A DNA stretch of 64,000 nt from contig JAIUPT010000039.1 of assembly GCA_022315425.1 (NCBI GenBank), positions 682,001 to 746,000 of the forward strand, written 5' to 3'. Below are positions 23,376-35,318 of the stretch, in pieces; positions within the stretch are counted from its first letter, which is position 1, and every line of letters begins with the position of its first letter. Position numbers and translations under genes: made by a program. The notes beneath the pieces were generated by a model. That model ran no database searches and was not told the origin of the DNA. It was given only the letters and a program-made list of their open reading frames with translations. This stretch comes from Pseudevernia furfuracea. Lineage: Eukaryota; Ascomycota; Lecanoromycetes; Lecanorales; Parmeliaceae.

Positions 23376-23409
<34 letters not shown>

Positions 23410-23418
23410 AGGAGACAG
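23376..23418. repeat. GGAGACA minisatellite
   Basis: Five to six 7-bp GGAGACA units in the upstream region of the RGS-LOV gene, the last with an extra A. Confidence 0.85.
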
Positions 23419-23684
23419 AACCTTCCATACCCCACACACTTCTACATACCACCCACACTTCGCAACGTTGCCCTATCTGAGATATTCCTACTCCGTATTA
23501 CTGACTGATCTACGAACCTATCATCGCTTGACTCGCGAACAATCCCCGGTCCATCTCATTTCCCAATCGTCAATAATCTTCAATAATCTTCAGTCCCTGA
23601 TTGATATTCCAATTGTGGCTGCGATCTAACCAATCAATTGCCTTTCCATGCCGTAAACAAGGGTCCCGACTCGACTTTCTCTTA

Positions 23685-26232
23685 ATGCAACCGTCAGACG
23701 ACGCCCTGGACTTCTACGACTCTCTTTTGATATTTGATCGTATCTGTCCCTTCGTTGTCGAAAATTTACCCATTATGTCGCGCAGAGTGTTCGATGTCGG
23801 TCTTGACATGGGACGCATCCGAAATGGTCTGAAGCACAATAAAGACGGCAAACGCAGCAAAAGCTTTCGTTCCAACTCTACCAAAGACGACAGCCTCGTA
23901 GACCATACTCCCCTTCCAAATCAGAACAACGCCCTCGTACCGCGGCACAAGAAAAGCAATCCCGACCTGACCCCCAAACGGCAGAATCACGACCACAGTC
24001 TCAGCAACGAAGAACCCATCGTCTTACCTTCAGCAAATATACCGGCAGGAATGGACTCGGACTTTCCACTTCCTCCTTCGAAGCGTACTTCCCCGGAACA
24101 GAACCAGCTCAATGGGAATGGAGAACGCTCTTTACACTCATCACAACTATCCCCCTCAGTTCCATCCAGTGGCAGCCCGGAAAATGCGCGGAAGCCAGAA
24201 AGGAGCAATTCCAGTGACAACGCTCAGAACTTCGATCTCAAACCGCCGCCTCCAAACTCCAAAGTCAAGAACGTTGATACCCTTTCTGAGCAGCTCTTCT
24301 CTGGCGACCATCTGCGCGTCATTCTCAAGGATCCCTCATTCTTCCTCCGATTTACTGCCTTCCTCAATCGCTATCGACCACACTCTGCGCCCATACTCGT
24401 ACGCTATCTCGAGGCACAGAAGGCCATGAAGGCCGTGGAATATGCAAATGCCTTGGCCGAGACAATGAGACCGACACCGGGAGAACACTCGAGTCCTTGC
24501 CCCGCGGCATCTGTTGATCCACGATTCGAGGCGAGGTCCAAGAGGTCATTCGAATCCTTGGTCGATGAAGCTCTACCTGCTTACATTACGAACTGTCTTA
24601 CGAAAGTGGTGACTGAAAGCATGGTCAGAGAAATCACAGGACAGGGAATGCCTGTCATGCGCGAGCTTGTTGGAGGTCTGGCGGAAGTCTTCTGCTTAGC
24701 GGATCCAAGTATCAAGGACTGCCCCATCGTCTACGCCAGCGAAGAATTCTACCGCACATCAAGATACTCGCGAGATGACGTCTTGGGTAGAAATTGCCGT
24801 TTCTTACAAGGTCCGAAGACGGACCGAACAACCGTCGCCAGGATTGGCTCAGCAATAAAATCTGGACAAGAGTCTTGCGAGACGGTTCTCAACTACAGGC
24901 GAGATGGAACACCGTTCATGAATCTCCTTCTCACAGCCCCTCTCTACGACAATCGAGGCTCTGTCCGCTACTTCATCGGCGCTCAAATAGATGTCTCCGG
25001 ACTGATTGAAGATGGCCGTGGCCTCGACTCTTTCGCACATTATCTCGCAGAGAGTCGGCCAAACCGAAATCGAGACAGCGACCAATCTCACGACGGTATC
25101 TCCCAAAGACACCTCAAAACCCTCAGCGAGTTCGGCCAAATGCTCTCTTTGGATGAATCGTCCGTTTTCCAGCATCACTCCCGCGCGAGCTCGGTGCAAG
25201 ACAATGCTTCAACTATCAGCTATAGAGGAAACCAAACCCGTCAGGAACCAGGCCTGAGGCGTACGCGCAGAGTCCTTGGCAATGATGACGATGAAGAAGA
25301 CGGAAAGGACAAGAACGCATGGGCGCTCTCATCCGTCGGGCCATCCGGGAAGCTGCCCGGTGTCTATCAAAACGTAAGATACCTATTTCTCCAAGCTCCT
25401 TCCCACATTCCCTTATCCTAGCTCACGCCAGCTAACAGTGCATGAACAGTACCTCCTCGTCCGTCCTCACCCCTCCCTGCGCATCATCTTCGTCTCCCCC
25501 GCCCTCCGTATTCCTGGCCTCCTCCAATCACCCTTCCTCTCCCGCATCGGCGGTCCTTCGCATGTCCGCGAAGGCCTTCTCGACGCTTTCGAATCCGGCG
25601 CTGCTGTCACCGCAAAGGTGACTTGGCTACCGCATGGTCAGGAGAATAACGAGATGACGAATGGCGACTCGAGACCGAGCAGCAGAAGAGGAGGACCACC
25701 AGATCAAAGCTCACGTGCGCGATACATCTCATGCACGCCGCTGCTGGGAAGTGATGACCAAGTTGGCGTCTGGATGGTCGTGATGGTGGAGAATGAAGTC
25801 GTCACCGGCTCGCTCGCCTCCCGCCAGGCCGCGCTCAATAGATACAACAACAACAGCAACAACAACGAAATCCCTCCCACACCCTCGGAATATCAGCGCG
25901 AGATGCATATCGGCAGTGACACCGATGACGGCGGTGGGGTCAGGGCAACATTTGAAAGTCAAAGAGGAGGGTTCGAAAGAAGTGCGAGCGGGCAGATAAG
26001 AGATGAGAGAAAGGGAAAGGTTGGGAGTGAGGGTGGAAGGCTGTACGCCGATTACATGAGGAACGGTGGCGGAGGGAAGCTGAGTATGGATGGTATGCCC
26101 GAGGTAAATGGGAATGGGAATGGGAATGGGAAACGGAATGGGAACGGGATTGGGATTGGGATCGGCCAAATGGACGGGGCGGACCGCTATGTGAATGGAG
26201 AGGGAAGGGTTGAGGAGGTGAGGAGTCCATGA
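23685..26232 (+). CDS. RGS-LOV blue-light photoreceptor, 2 exons
   Basis: Exons 23685-25373 and 25450-26232 (phase 0, 76-bp intron); 823 aa. The first ATG in the frame is at 23685; the longer open frame begins at a TTG. Residues 1-190 are Ser/Asn/Pro-rich and disordered. About 195-335 is an RGS-type helical domain (LSEQLFSGDHLRVILKDPSF, FLNRYRPHSAPILVRYLEAQ). About 340-450 is a LOV/PAS domain with the canonical GRNCRFLQGP; Cys371 is the flavin-adduct cysteine. It also has NYRRDGTPFMNLL and the signalling Gln in FIGAQIDVS. A second PAS-like stretch follows the intron (YLLVRPHPSLRIIFVSPALR). The tail is low complexity (NGNGNG, GIGIGIG repeats). Known fungal RGS-LOV proteins bind flavin and, in light, associate with anionic membrane lipids. 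RGS activity on a G-alpha here is inference. Confidence 0.9.
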
Positions 26233-27916
26233 GTTGGTGCTTTCTAATCGGTCATGCTTTTGAAAAAAAAAAAAAAAAAAAAAAAGGGACCGCGCGGTTG
26301 CATTGGTTCTGTTGCATGGAGCGATTTTGATGCGTGGCTGGATATACGGAGTTGGGTTGCATTGCATCGGCTCGGTGACGTGTCACTCCATCACGTTGGC
26401 CTGCTTTCCGGAGTTTGGAGAGTCGTTCGTATCTATGTATGTACTCGGACAGCGCGGCGCAGGTATATAACGTGATATCCAAATGCTTACTCTCCTCCTA
26501 CCTACCTACTCACGGCGGCGTCGATTTCTGAACACTTCACTGCTCCGCATATAATTCCAAGGAGAGTCGGACACAAAGTAAGATTACCATGATTTGCCGT
26601 TGCAGGATGCCATGCATGCTCTCCCCCTCCTCCTCCTCCTCCCCCTCCTCCTCCTTCCCCTCCTCCTCCTCTTCATACACGGACGAAAACCCCAACAGTC
26701 ACGCTGTCCAAAGACCAGAGCCCTCGTGATAAAAACCCCGGTCCAATACCTCCCCCCCAGCCTTCCACCCCTCTCCTCCACAACGAAACCTTCCCTCGAA
26801 AAGCTCCCACCACGCTCCGTCGGCCTCGGCATGTAGCAAACGACGCTTGGGGTTTGGGGTCGAGGTTCAAAAACCGAGGGGAAAAGAGGAGAGAGGTCCA
26901 GCTCCTGGGACGGGGGAATTTTTTTTTCGGAATAGCTTGCGTGCTGGGAAGATGGTCAACGTCGTCGCTGCAGGCTGGTGGGGGGGGGGGGGGGGGGGGT
27001 TGAACAGCATATGCTTTGTCCTGGTCTGAGCAGATCAGGCCATCGTTCATGAAGACGTCATGAACGTTTTGATCCGCGATGCTTGCTATGAGATCAAAAA
27101 TCTTATCCCCTGGTGGTTGGGAAGGGGTTCAGAAGCAGATGCCAGACGGTACGGAGGTATGTGGTTGAATGAAGCGGACTGGGGCCGGGCTTCAGGGTGA
27201 AGCTAGCTGAGAGAGTTCAGGAGCTGTCTCCGCGGCTGGGCATATCTTTCGATCTTTCCGAAGGCGCGGCATTGACCGAATCCAATTCTTATAATTTTGA
27301 AGTAGATAAAGAAAGAAGAAGAAGATGCTCAATAGAATTCGTGTAGCGGAAGCGCGAAAGGACATAAAGGAGATGGATGATGCGACGGCCTGAACTTACC
27401 TGGCGAGCCCTATAATGTAAGTAATGGGGAAGCGAGAGGCACGGGCACACCTGATTGCTGCGCGGATGATTCCCCGATTGATCGACACGGGTCTGCACTC
27501 TGCTCCAGAAATTCAAAAAAAATATCCGCAAATCGCCCGCCTGCATATGCGAGTGTCGGTCAGGATAGGCCTGGAGCTGAAGCGTGCAAGCCCGGGTGCA
27601 TAATTCTTTTGCTCGACATAAAATCCTTCTCCACTATCGAAAATTCCAATCACCAAGCGCCAAAGCGTATGCAGCATTATGTAGCTTAGCTTTTGATTCC
27701 AGGTGTCGCGTGTATCTTCCTCCTGTTGCAACTTGCCAGTAATCATGCGACCCGGGGTATCACATTTTTAACCTCCTTTTGGGCTGTGTCCTTTTTCCTC
27801 CATACAGGCCCTGCCTCCAAATGCATCATGAACTCCATACGAAATCGGGATCGGCACCGCCTAGTGAACAGTAGTAAACACAAATGTCTCGCGTGGCTTG
27901 CTTTTCAACAACATCC
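26233..27916. other. Intergenic, low-complexity tracts
   Basis: Contains an A run of about 23 (26263-26285), a CCTCCT-rich tract (about 26620-26670) and a G run of about 18 (26981-26998). Open frames over these tracts are composition artefacts. No gene supported. Confidence 0.5.
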
Positions 27917-28672
27917 TCATTGGTCATCGGCCAGAACTTCCCTCACAGTCTTGACCGCTTCTTGCTGTACCTGTGTAAGACTGGCGCCGCAATCGACTTC
28001 CAGCACGTCTCTACCTTGCTCTGTAGCATCAGGCTCTTCCAGCGCCTCCATCTGTGACCGAACCATCGCGCTTTTCATATAGTGGCCCTGCCTGCCTGTC
28101 ACTCGTGCCAGAAGCACGTCGGCGTCGGCTCTTAAATATATGAAATGCACCATTACGTCATGGTCATTGTAGGCGGCGATCCGTATGACGTCTCGGTATT
28201 TGCGCTTCAGCGCAGAGCAGGTGACGACGACGCCATCATGACGTTTTTTCGCTGAGGGTTTGGAGGGAGAGAGGCGAGCTACGGCAGCTTCTCGTAGGGC
28301 AATGAGCCAGTCCCATCGGTCGATGTCGGTGAGGGGGGTTCCTTGTGACATTTTTTGCTTATTGGAATCCGAGTGGTACTAGTCAAAGAGTCCTGTCAGC
28401 TAGGCTGTAGGGTGCATATGGGTATTCGTATCAGGGTGCGTAGGCCCACTCACATCGTCTCCCTCGATGTATGGTATGGATAACTCCTTAGCAACGTACT
28501 GAGCAACGGTGCTCTTGCCACACCCTGCTGGGCCAGTGATGATCCACATGTGGCGGTGGTGATGGGAGGACAAGGCTCCATGGATTTGCTTGACAGAGGC
28601 AGTGGGTGCGTAGTTCATGGGTGAAGGCGGAACGGGAAGGGTGTGCCCTCCAGTGAGACTGACCATAGTCAT
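27917..28672 (-). CDS. Gluconokinase, 2 exons
   Basis: Exons 28672-28454 and 28378-27917 in phase 0 over a 75-bp intron (GTGAGT...GACTAG); 226 aa. It phosphorylates gluconate to 6-phosphogluconate, feeding the pentose phosphate pathway in the cytosol. The P-loop is GPAGCGKST (residues 47-55). IPYIEGDD at the exon end joins YHSDSNKQKMSQGTPLTDID, the family signature for substrate binding, then DRWDWL. The lid region is DVLLARVTGRQGHYMKSAMV and VRSQMEALEEPD. The start at 28672 gives an extension of about 40 residues before the core; a second Met lies two codons in. Confidence 0.9.
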
Positions 28673-31281
28673 GGTGACAAGTTTGTTAGTGATAAGGGAA
28701 GGGAGATGTTTGGGGTGGGGAAGAGGTGTTGGAGAAGTAAAAGGAATGGTAGGATGGTAGTGGCCAAAGAAAGATGTCTGGTTCCATGCCGATGTGCATG
28801 TCTCGGGAAGGGAAGGGAAGCCGGCGGAGGGACTACTATATAGTAGCGGGTGAGGGTACAGTAAGGTAAGGTAAGGTAAAGTCACGGTAATATTGTCTAT
28901 TTGGCACTGCTGCAGACAAGATCAGGATTAAGAAAAGGCGAATTTTTGGTACGAATCAATTGAGAGAAAAATTGTGGAGCGACTTAAGCCAATCGGTTGG
29001 GACCCCACACTAAGGTAAGAAAGATGGGAGAGAAGGAGTCGGAAAGAAATAAGGAAATCGCAAGTTCCCTTGTTTGGCATATGGCACCTGCAACTCGGCA
29101 CATGAATAATCCTCGTTGTGTGAACCTGGAATAAATGTGATTCGTCTCGAGTGTCGGAGTGTGTGAGAAAAAAGACGAAAAGGGGTCTGAGCGTTATTCG
29201 CCTGACAATTGTTTGGTCGATTTCTCGTAACTCGTGAGATCTTAGGACGATGAGATATGGGGTAAAAGTTCCATAATCCATCATCCATTAATAAGGTAGC
29301 ACTTGACAAGTTAGCTTGAGCCCTACCAAGATGGTTCCTGATATAGGATAAGTCGCCGTGCCTCCGTCCACTCCTCCGTAGCGAGTAATGCGGAGTGCAG
29401 ACGGCTTGCGGGTTGGAGTGGCAGTTGAAGTGGTGTGATGGCTTTGGAGGCTTGGACACTTAGACGAACGGACGATTGGTACACTTTTTTGGACGACAGG
29501 AAATAAGCAAGCGGATGATCAGCGTCCACTCTGACTGCAGGAAAAGCGCCAAACCCCCGGGTGAGAGCCAACCATCAATTTGTCTGTATCATTAAATTAA
29601 TATCACATACTCTGTCATGGGAAGCACCCGCATGGCATACATATTCGGCCCGTCGAGTGGTAACCCCCACCGCTGGAAAGATGGCAACAAGATTTTCTGT
29701 TGTGCATGAACGGTGCAGCATCTGCATCGCAGGTTGGGAAGGATCATTAAGCAAGGATGTGGATTGAGGGCCAAGCCCCAATCCAACGTGCTGCAGGCCC
29801 TAGGTAGCAATAATATGTGTATCATCCAATCAATCATCCAATCATCCAATCAATCAATGGGTTTAATCATTAGTATTAGTGATAAATTTAGATGAGAAGG
29901 TCGAACCGAAAGCAGCCCCATGTTAATATTAATATTAATGCTGATGATAAGTGGCCTGTTAACCTTGGGCCCAGTCGTAAGTTTTTGAACTTTGATTACT
30001 TTTAATTAAATAATAATGTACATGCAACTGTTTGTTTGACGCCGCTCGGAAAGTTTTTTTTCTTTCTTTTCTACCAGTCTTTGAGCTTTGACCTTGTGCT
30101 ACTCCCAAGTCCCAAACCCTCAAAAGAATTTTCTCCTTTTCTCCTAGCGTGGGGGTTGTGTCTAGCCACCGACTCCTCCTCTCTACTTTACAGAAATACA
30201 TACTACGAGATTATTGGAATACTGCCGAATTGCTCTCACTGTCTCTGCTGCTGCCAAGCCTGATCCATATCAGGTATTCCTGCAGCCAGGCACGGAGAAC
30301 AGTACCGTGCCATCCCAAAGTCCCATCCACCGTCCGATACCCCGAGCCCGGGACGGCAGGACGTGTCGCGCTGTAGAAGAGGCCCAATGTGATCGTGCGA
30401 GAGAGACGGAAATTCACTCCATCGTCGATCCTTTCCACGTGGAGGCAGGGAAAGGCGTTCGGACCTGCATGCCAAGTCATTCCCCATCTAGTAAGCCGTT
30501 CGCTTGTTTAGAGGTTTGTGTGGATAGATCTGCGGTCTCAGATTGGCATGTCAAACAAGTAAAGCTGCAAAGCTCACAAATAACATGGCGATTGGAACAG
30601 CGGGCTTCGCTTCCAAAGATGGCATCCCCCGGACCTCACGGTTCACCTTACTAAATCGTTGATTGTCCGGATGCTACTCCCAGGTTGATGCGGGGTATGT
30701 ACCGAGGTGAAACGACAATAATCACCAACCATGGGTACTAGAGTATGGGAGCGGAGGAATGGCCGATTTGGAGGGAGAGGAGGGATCGGTCCGCCTCTGA
30801 ATGAATCTTGAGCAAGCGTCCGGTCAGCTATGCAAGTTGTAGAAGAGGCTCTTCAGTCTCCAACACGTGAGGGCGCTTTCCTACCAAACGTTGTGCCCTA
30901 GGCTGGGAAGAAAAATCATCATCCGGAGTGGCGTCCCTTCGGACCACGAAGTCGGTGGGACAAAGTGATGTTACAACTCTTCAACCAGACCTGGGGGCAA
31001 TCATTCAATCCATTGACTAAAGCCTCGTGAAAACCCGCGCAATTGTGGTAATGAACTCTTTTAAAACAAAACTTCCATCGTGAGAGAAGTGCCTAAGATC
31101 CTAGACGCTGCTTAGAGTAGGGCTTGCCTTGGCGGACGGAAGATTCCGCTTGGCAGCGCTAGGCTTCGATAGCACAGAAACAGACCTGCTTGCCATGAAT
31201 GTAGTAATGATACGCAATTACCGCAGTTGATAGAATCCAAAGCTCGAAATCGAGCAGGACCTCCAGTTGCAGCTAGCAATC
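28673..31281. other. 2.6-kb intergenic region
   Basis: No coding frame with a domain or splice model. Notable are CCAATCAATCATCCAAT-type short repeats near 29823-29860, TTAATATTAATATTAAT (29923-29939) and a pyrimidine-rich block at 30050-30190 resembling a promoter or leader. It presumably holds the upstream regions of both the gluconokinase and VPS26 genes. Confidence 0.45.
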
Positions 31282-32475
31282 ATGTCATACTTCTTCTCCA
31301 CGCCTGTCGACATCGATATCGTCCTCGAGGACACCGATGACAGGACCATGATCGACATGAAGCTCGACAAGGGCCGGCGAGAAAAGGCACCATTATATAT
31401 GGATGGCGAGTCGGTGAAGGGAGGCGTAACGATAAGACCGAAAGATGGCAAAAGGCTGGAGCATACGGGGATCAAGGTCCAATTCATCGGCACAATTGGT
31501 ACCTCTCCACAGCCTAGCACGGTGCAAAATCAATGCTAATCGATTGGATCATAGAGATGTTCTTTGACAGAGGAAACCATTACGAGTTCCTCTCCCTGGG
31601 CCAAGAATTAGCCGCCCCGGGTGACCTCCAACATCCGCAAACCTTCGACTTCAACTTCAAGAACGTGGAAAAGCAATACGAGTCCTACAACGGCATCAAC
31701 GTAAAACTACGCTACTTCGTGCGGGTCACAGTATCGCGGCGGATGGCAGATGTAATACGGGAGAAGGACATATGGGTGTACTCATACCGGATACCGCCGG
31801 AGACAAACAGCTCGATCAAGATGGATGTGGGGATTGAGGACTGCCTACATATTGAATTCGAGTATTCGAAGTCGAAATACCATTTGAAGGATGTGATTGT
31901 GGGGAGGATTTACTTTCTGTTAGTGCGGTTAAAGATCAAGCATATGGAGCTCTCGATTATACGGAGGGAGACGACAGGTGTTGCCCCGAATCAGTATAAT
32001 GAGAGTGAGACGTTGGTCAGATTTGAGGTTCGTGACGTGTCGTTTAGGATTCATAAGACGCTGCTAACCGTCTCTAGATCATGGATGGCTCACCATCAAG
32101 AGGTACAGTCTTAGCCACCGTACCGACATGACATGCCATTCACTGACCTGGTAATAACAGGAGAAACGATCCCCATCCGCCTGTTCCTGGGCGGCTTCGA
32201 CCTCACCCCCACATTCCGTGAAGTCAACAAGAAGTACTCCACCCGCTATTACCTGAGTCTCGTTCTCATTGACGAGGGTCCGTCCTCCCCCTTCCCTCCC
32301 TTTCAACCCTCGGTGTCGGCAATCCAACGCTCACATCACTGACCTTCCCACAGATGCCCGTCGCTACTTCAAGCAATCAGAAATCGTCCTCTACCGGCAA
32401 GCGCCCGAAGTCGCCGCCGCACAATTACAACAAGCACAATCGCAACCTCAACAGATCACTGGAGCGGCTGGATGA
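31282..32475 (+). CDS. VPS26: Retromer subunit VPS26, 5 exons
   Basis: Exons 31282-31498, 31555-32027, 32078-32102, 32161-32277 and 32354-32475; 317 aa. VPS26 is the arrestin-fold subunit of the endosomal retromer, which recycles cargo receptors to the Golgi. The sequence is strongly conserved: DIDIVLEDTDDR, YMDGESVKGGVTIRPKDGKR, EMFFDRGNHYEFLSLGQELA, ESYNGINVKLRYFVRVTVSR, IMDGSPSRGETIPIRLFLGG (which spans the 25-bp micro-exon) and DARRYFKQSEIVLYR. The 25-bp third exon is unusually small, but both its borders restore the conserved reading. The C-terminal tail (AAAQLQQAQSQPQQ) is variable in the family. Confidence 0.95.
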
Positions 32476-33251
32476 AAATTTTCAGATACCATTCTGCTCA
32501 ATGGAGACTTGTAATTAGCACATGGCGCGGCGTTGGGACCGTCTGCACAGAAAGCCGCATTTTGCACCGAGCTGCAGGATCTAGTGACGTATTCTGGATG
32601 AAAGGAATGACTGACTATCTATAGTCCACATCAGTTTGAAAGGTGATACCACAGTGGGTAATCGAAGGATACGCTATTGTGGTTGCAGGAAGATGGCCTG
32701 ATCAAGACCCCCATTGTCGTCACGATCGAACACCTCCAGATTCGAGTCCTCGGGAATACGCAGAATATAGTTATTGTACTGGTGTGCGAGAGCAAAAATC
32801 AGAGGTCACAACCACTTCATAATTCGTCACAAATGAACATCTACAGACTCCAGTCTTCGAATATACGCAAAATACTTTTGTTGTGATGATGTGCCAGAGT
32901 GGGAGAAGAATCATGACGATTTCAAGACTCGTCATAGCCGAACACGTCGAGACTCAAGTACATGGAAATGCGCAGACTGTCTCGAGATGATGTGGTGTGC
33001 GAGAGCGGACAAAGAATCATACCATTTTGAATTCTCCCACGCACGAGAACCTCCGAATCACCACATCCGATTACATCCAGATTCCGCTTCTTCCGAACGT
33101 GCGAGTGCTCGCATTTTTGCACCGGTGTTATACTCATATATCCCATAAAACCTCCGCCCTCTCTTCCTCGTTCTCTGCCCTTTACGTCTCTTGTCCTTGC
33201 TGCTACCTTTACTCCAATCAAACCCTGTAATATTCGCAACAGAAGAATCAT
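32476..33251. other. Intergenic with decayed tandem repeat
   Basis: Most of the stretch is the repeat described at 32660-33110. Short frames here follow the repeat period and are not called as genes. Confidence 0.5.
32660..33110. repeat. Degenerate tandem repeat, unit about 106 bp, 3-4 copies
   Basis: Equivalent landmarks recur at regular spacing. GCGAGAGC / GCCAGAGT / GCGAGAGC / GCGAGTGC lie at 32786, 32893, 32999 and 33101. ATACGC / ATACGC / ATGCGC lie at 32756, 32863 and 32968. Between them GACTC, AGAATCAT and CGTCA-like blocks also repeat. The first and last units are partial. Units are diverged, so this is an old expansion. Confidence 0.65.
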
Positions 33252-33720
33252 GAGACTTTGAGTTCCGAACCTACTTTCTTATCTCGCACTGACAAGTCAT
33301 GCATCCACCGTTGTCATCGATGCTATCGTGAAGGATCCCGAGACATCGCCTCATGCAGAATCACCTTCCTCCCCCCCAACTACGAAGGTAAGCGACCAAT
33401 CAACCATTATCCAGTACGACGATCTCCAGAGGGGTCCCACCGAGACACACCCCTCGGTACCTACCACGACGTCCATCACAATTCCTGGGTCTTACCCCGT
33501 GCCAGCGGATCCAGCACTTCCATCACCGTCGGCGGCTCTCGCGTCCGTTTCACCTCGGAATCCGCACCATCGCCTCCTCCGAGGAGCAACAGTCGACCAA
33601 CGGCACCATCGCAACCACCCAACCAAAGTCCCTTCAGCCTCTCTCTCTCGGACTTCTTCTTCTTCTTCTTCTTCTTCGGCTGCACCGCCTCGTACGGGAC
33701 GAGGACTCGGTAGAGAACAC
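33252..33720 (+). pseudogene. Possible secreted Pro/Ser-rich protein, interrupted
   Basis: From the ATG at 33250 one frame reads MRL, then TGA, then a signal-like stretch VPNLLSYLALTSHASTVVID followed by a Pro/Ser/Thr-rich segment (KDPETSPHAESPSSPPTTK). Another frame, open from 33258 to 33713, also looks Ser/Pro-rich. A TTC/TCT microsatellite (about 33654-33681) and G runs follow. The stop after three codons suggests a broken or misread 5' exon; a coding status in either frame is uncertain. Confidence 0.25.
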
Positions 33721-34317
33721 CGTACGCCCTCGCCAACCGGTGCACCCCCCGTCACCGTGGCAAGGGGGGGGGTTTTTCGCCGCGCGGTACGGATCGAGAG
33801 AAGTCGCACCGGCACCGGCTTTCGTCTGCGTTTTACGCCCGTTTTGCCATTGATTTTCACGCCGTGCGGCCTCGGAGCTTTTTCTTCAACGGCCGCTTTT
33901 TCTCACCGTCGCTGTGGCGCGGAGTCGTTTTATCTTTCTTGTCAGTGTGTGCGCTGGTGGTGGGTCATTCGCGCTAGGTTTTGTGTCGACGCGATGGAAG
34001 GTATGGCTTTGTCACTCGGGAGAACTGTGTTTGCTCCACCTTGAGGTACATAGTCGTAACCCGGTTCTGCCATCTTTTGGGGGCACGGTTGGGCCGTGAG
34101 GGCCGGAAATGACTATATCGCGCCATTTCGCCCCGAGTGTGGTATCACGCTGCGCAGAATGGGATTTTTTGGGGGATCACGGTTGCAAAGGTAATGAATG
34201 GTTTGATTCAGCTATGCCCAGTATTCACTGCTCTCATGTCTCCCCACCCCCCTGGCCGAACCATCTCCCAGCCATGCCAAGCGGCGAAGGTATGGCAAGA
34301 GAGTGCCAACCACCCCA

Positions 34318-34641
34318 CTACTCCCCCTTCCCATTGTTCTTCATGAACGCGTCTTCACCTCCCAGCTTCTCGAACATCTCCTTGGCATTCTCCTTCGTGC
34401 TGGGCTTGGTGTTGGGGTTGTGCATCGTGGCCTGTGATTAGGATCAGCTCTGATCGGCGGTCTCACTCCTTGGCATCCTATGAGGGAGAGGGGAAGTCGA
34501 GAGAGGCTTTACCTTGTAGCCGCTCGCTTTATTCGAGATATCCTCCACAGTGCCATGGATGTTATCCATCGGGTTGGACATGGTGGGAATGTTCTCCTTA
34601 GCCGTACCGGCGGCGGTCGAGTCGTAGATTTCGTCTGCCAT
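34318..34641 (-). CDS. CON-6 family conidiation protein, 2 exons
   Basis: Exons 34641-34513 and 34431-34318, phase 0, 81-bp intron; 80 aa. The splice rebuilds the CON-6 repeat: SNKASGYKATMHNPNTKPST followed by KENAKEMFEKLGGEDAF. The repeat is interrupted by the intron after GYK. Only one repeat is present; Neurospora CON-6 has two. The protein is small, hydrophilic and rich in Asn, Lys and Glu, as expected. CON-6 accumulates in conidia and is induced by light and development in Neurospora; its biochemical role is unclear. A TATA-like TTAATATATT sequence lies about 100 bp upstream of the start. Confidence 0.85.
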
Positions 34642-35318
34642 GTTTTTGCTGTGTTTATCGGATGAAGCTTGAGTGTTGCTGATTCTTGCAGAGTACTGAC
34701 GGTGAAGTTTATTGCTTGAATTTGCAGGAGCGATTGTTGGGTGAATATATTAAACGGAGGGATAACATGACGCGAGGTATCTAGATTTTGTACATAGAGG
34801 ATAGAGGGGTAAAAATGAGGCGTCTCGATTCAGGGTCTTAACACAGGTTTTAATCTGGTGATGCTGTATGGCCCGTCCTTTCGGTAGCGACGGCATCAGG
34901 TAAAAGTTTGCAGGTCGGGATCGGCGATGCTTGAAATTCAAACTCCGGTGTGATATTTCGACAGCAACAAGAAGAGGTCAAAGGTTCGCTATGCTATGTT
35001 GAACCACCAGGGGTCACCGTCTTCATCTTTTAAAAGCACCACGATTTGGGACTTGGTGGTGTGTTTAATTGAAATCCCGTGAGTGATCCTTGGAGAAGCT
35101 TTTTGTAGACTTTGGGCTCTTCAAAGGATCAAAATGTAGCACAAAACAGGTCAGCGGCCAGAACAGCCGGGAGCATCTGCTGAGCTTTCACTTCCAATAA
35201 TCGGTTCGACTGTTCCAAATATGTCGCAAGATAGAGCGCCAGTCAATCTGCCAGCACTGCAACTCGCTCCATTAAGGGTAGGCTTCTATTCGAAGGCCTA
35301 GAGCTTAGACTTGACTAC
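34642..35318. other. Upstream of CON-6, edge of the island
   Basis: No coding frame. Ordinary base composition up to the abrupt change at the outer LTR. Confidence 0.5.

Larger units (their letters stand above)
22047..23684. other. AT-rich intergenic region with MITE and repeats
   Basis: Holds a MITE (22692-22878), a dispersed repeat fragment (23104-23147), an ATT microsatellite, CATCCCAT repeats (about 23312-23340) and a GGAGACA minisatellite. The 5' leader and promoter of the RGS-LOV gene follow. No gene seen. Confidence 0.5.

Noticed and set aside
23601..23684. N-terminal extension of the photoreceptor
   Set aside because: The extension starts with TTG, not ATG; the first ATG is at 23685.
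25729..26367. 212-codon minus-strand frame
   Set aside because: Antisense shadow of the repetitive NG/GI tail of the photoreceptor gene plus the A run.
29823..29860. CRISPR-like short repeats (CCAATCAATCAT)
   Set aside because: Contiguous simple repeats without spacers in a eukaryotic genome.
33328..34044. 238-codon plus-strand frame taken as a gene
   Set aside because: Runs through a TTC microsatellite and G runs; the latter half is not protein-like and no clear start exists.
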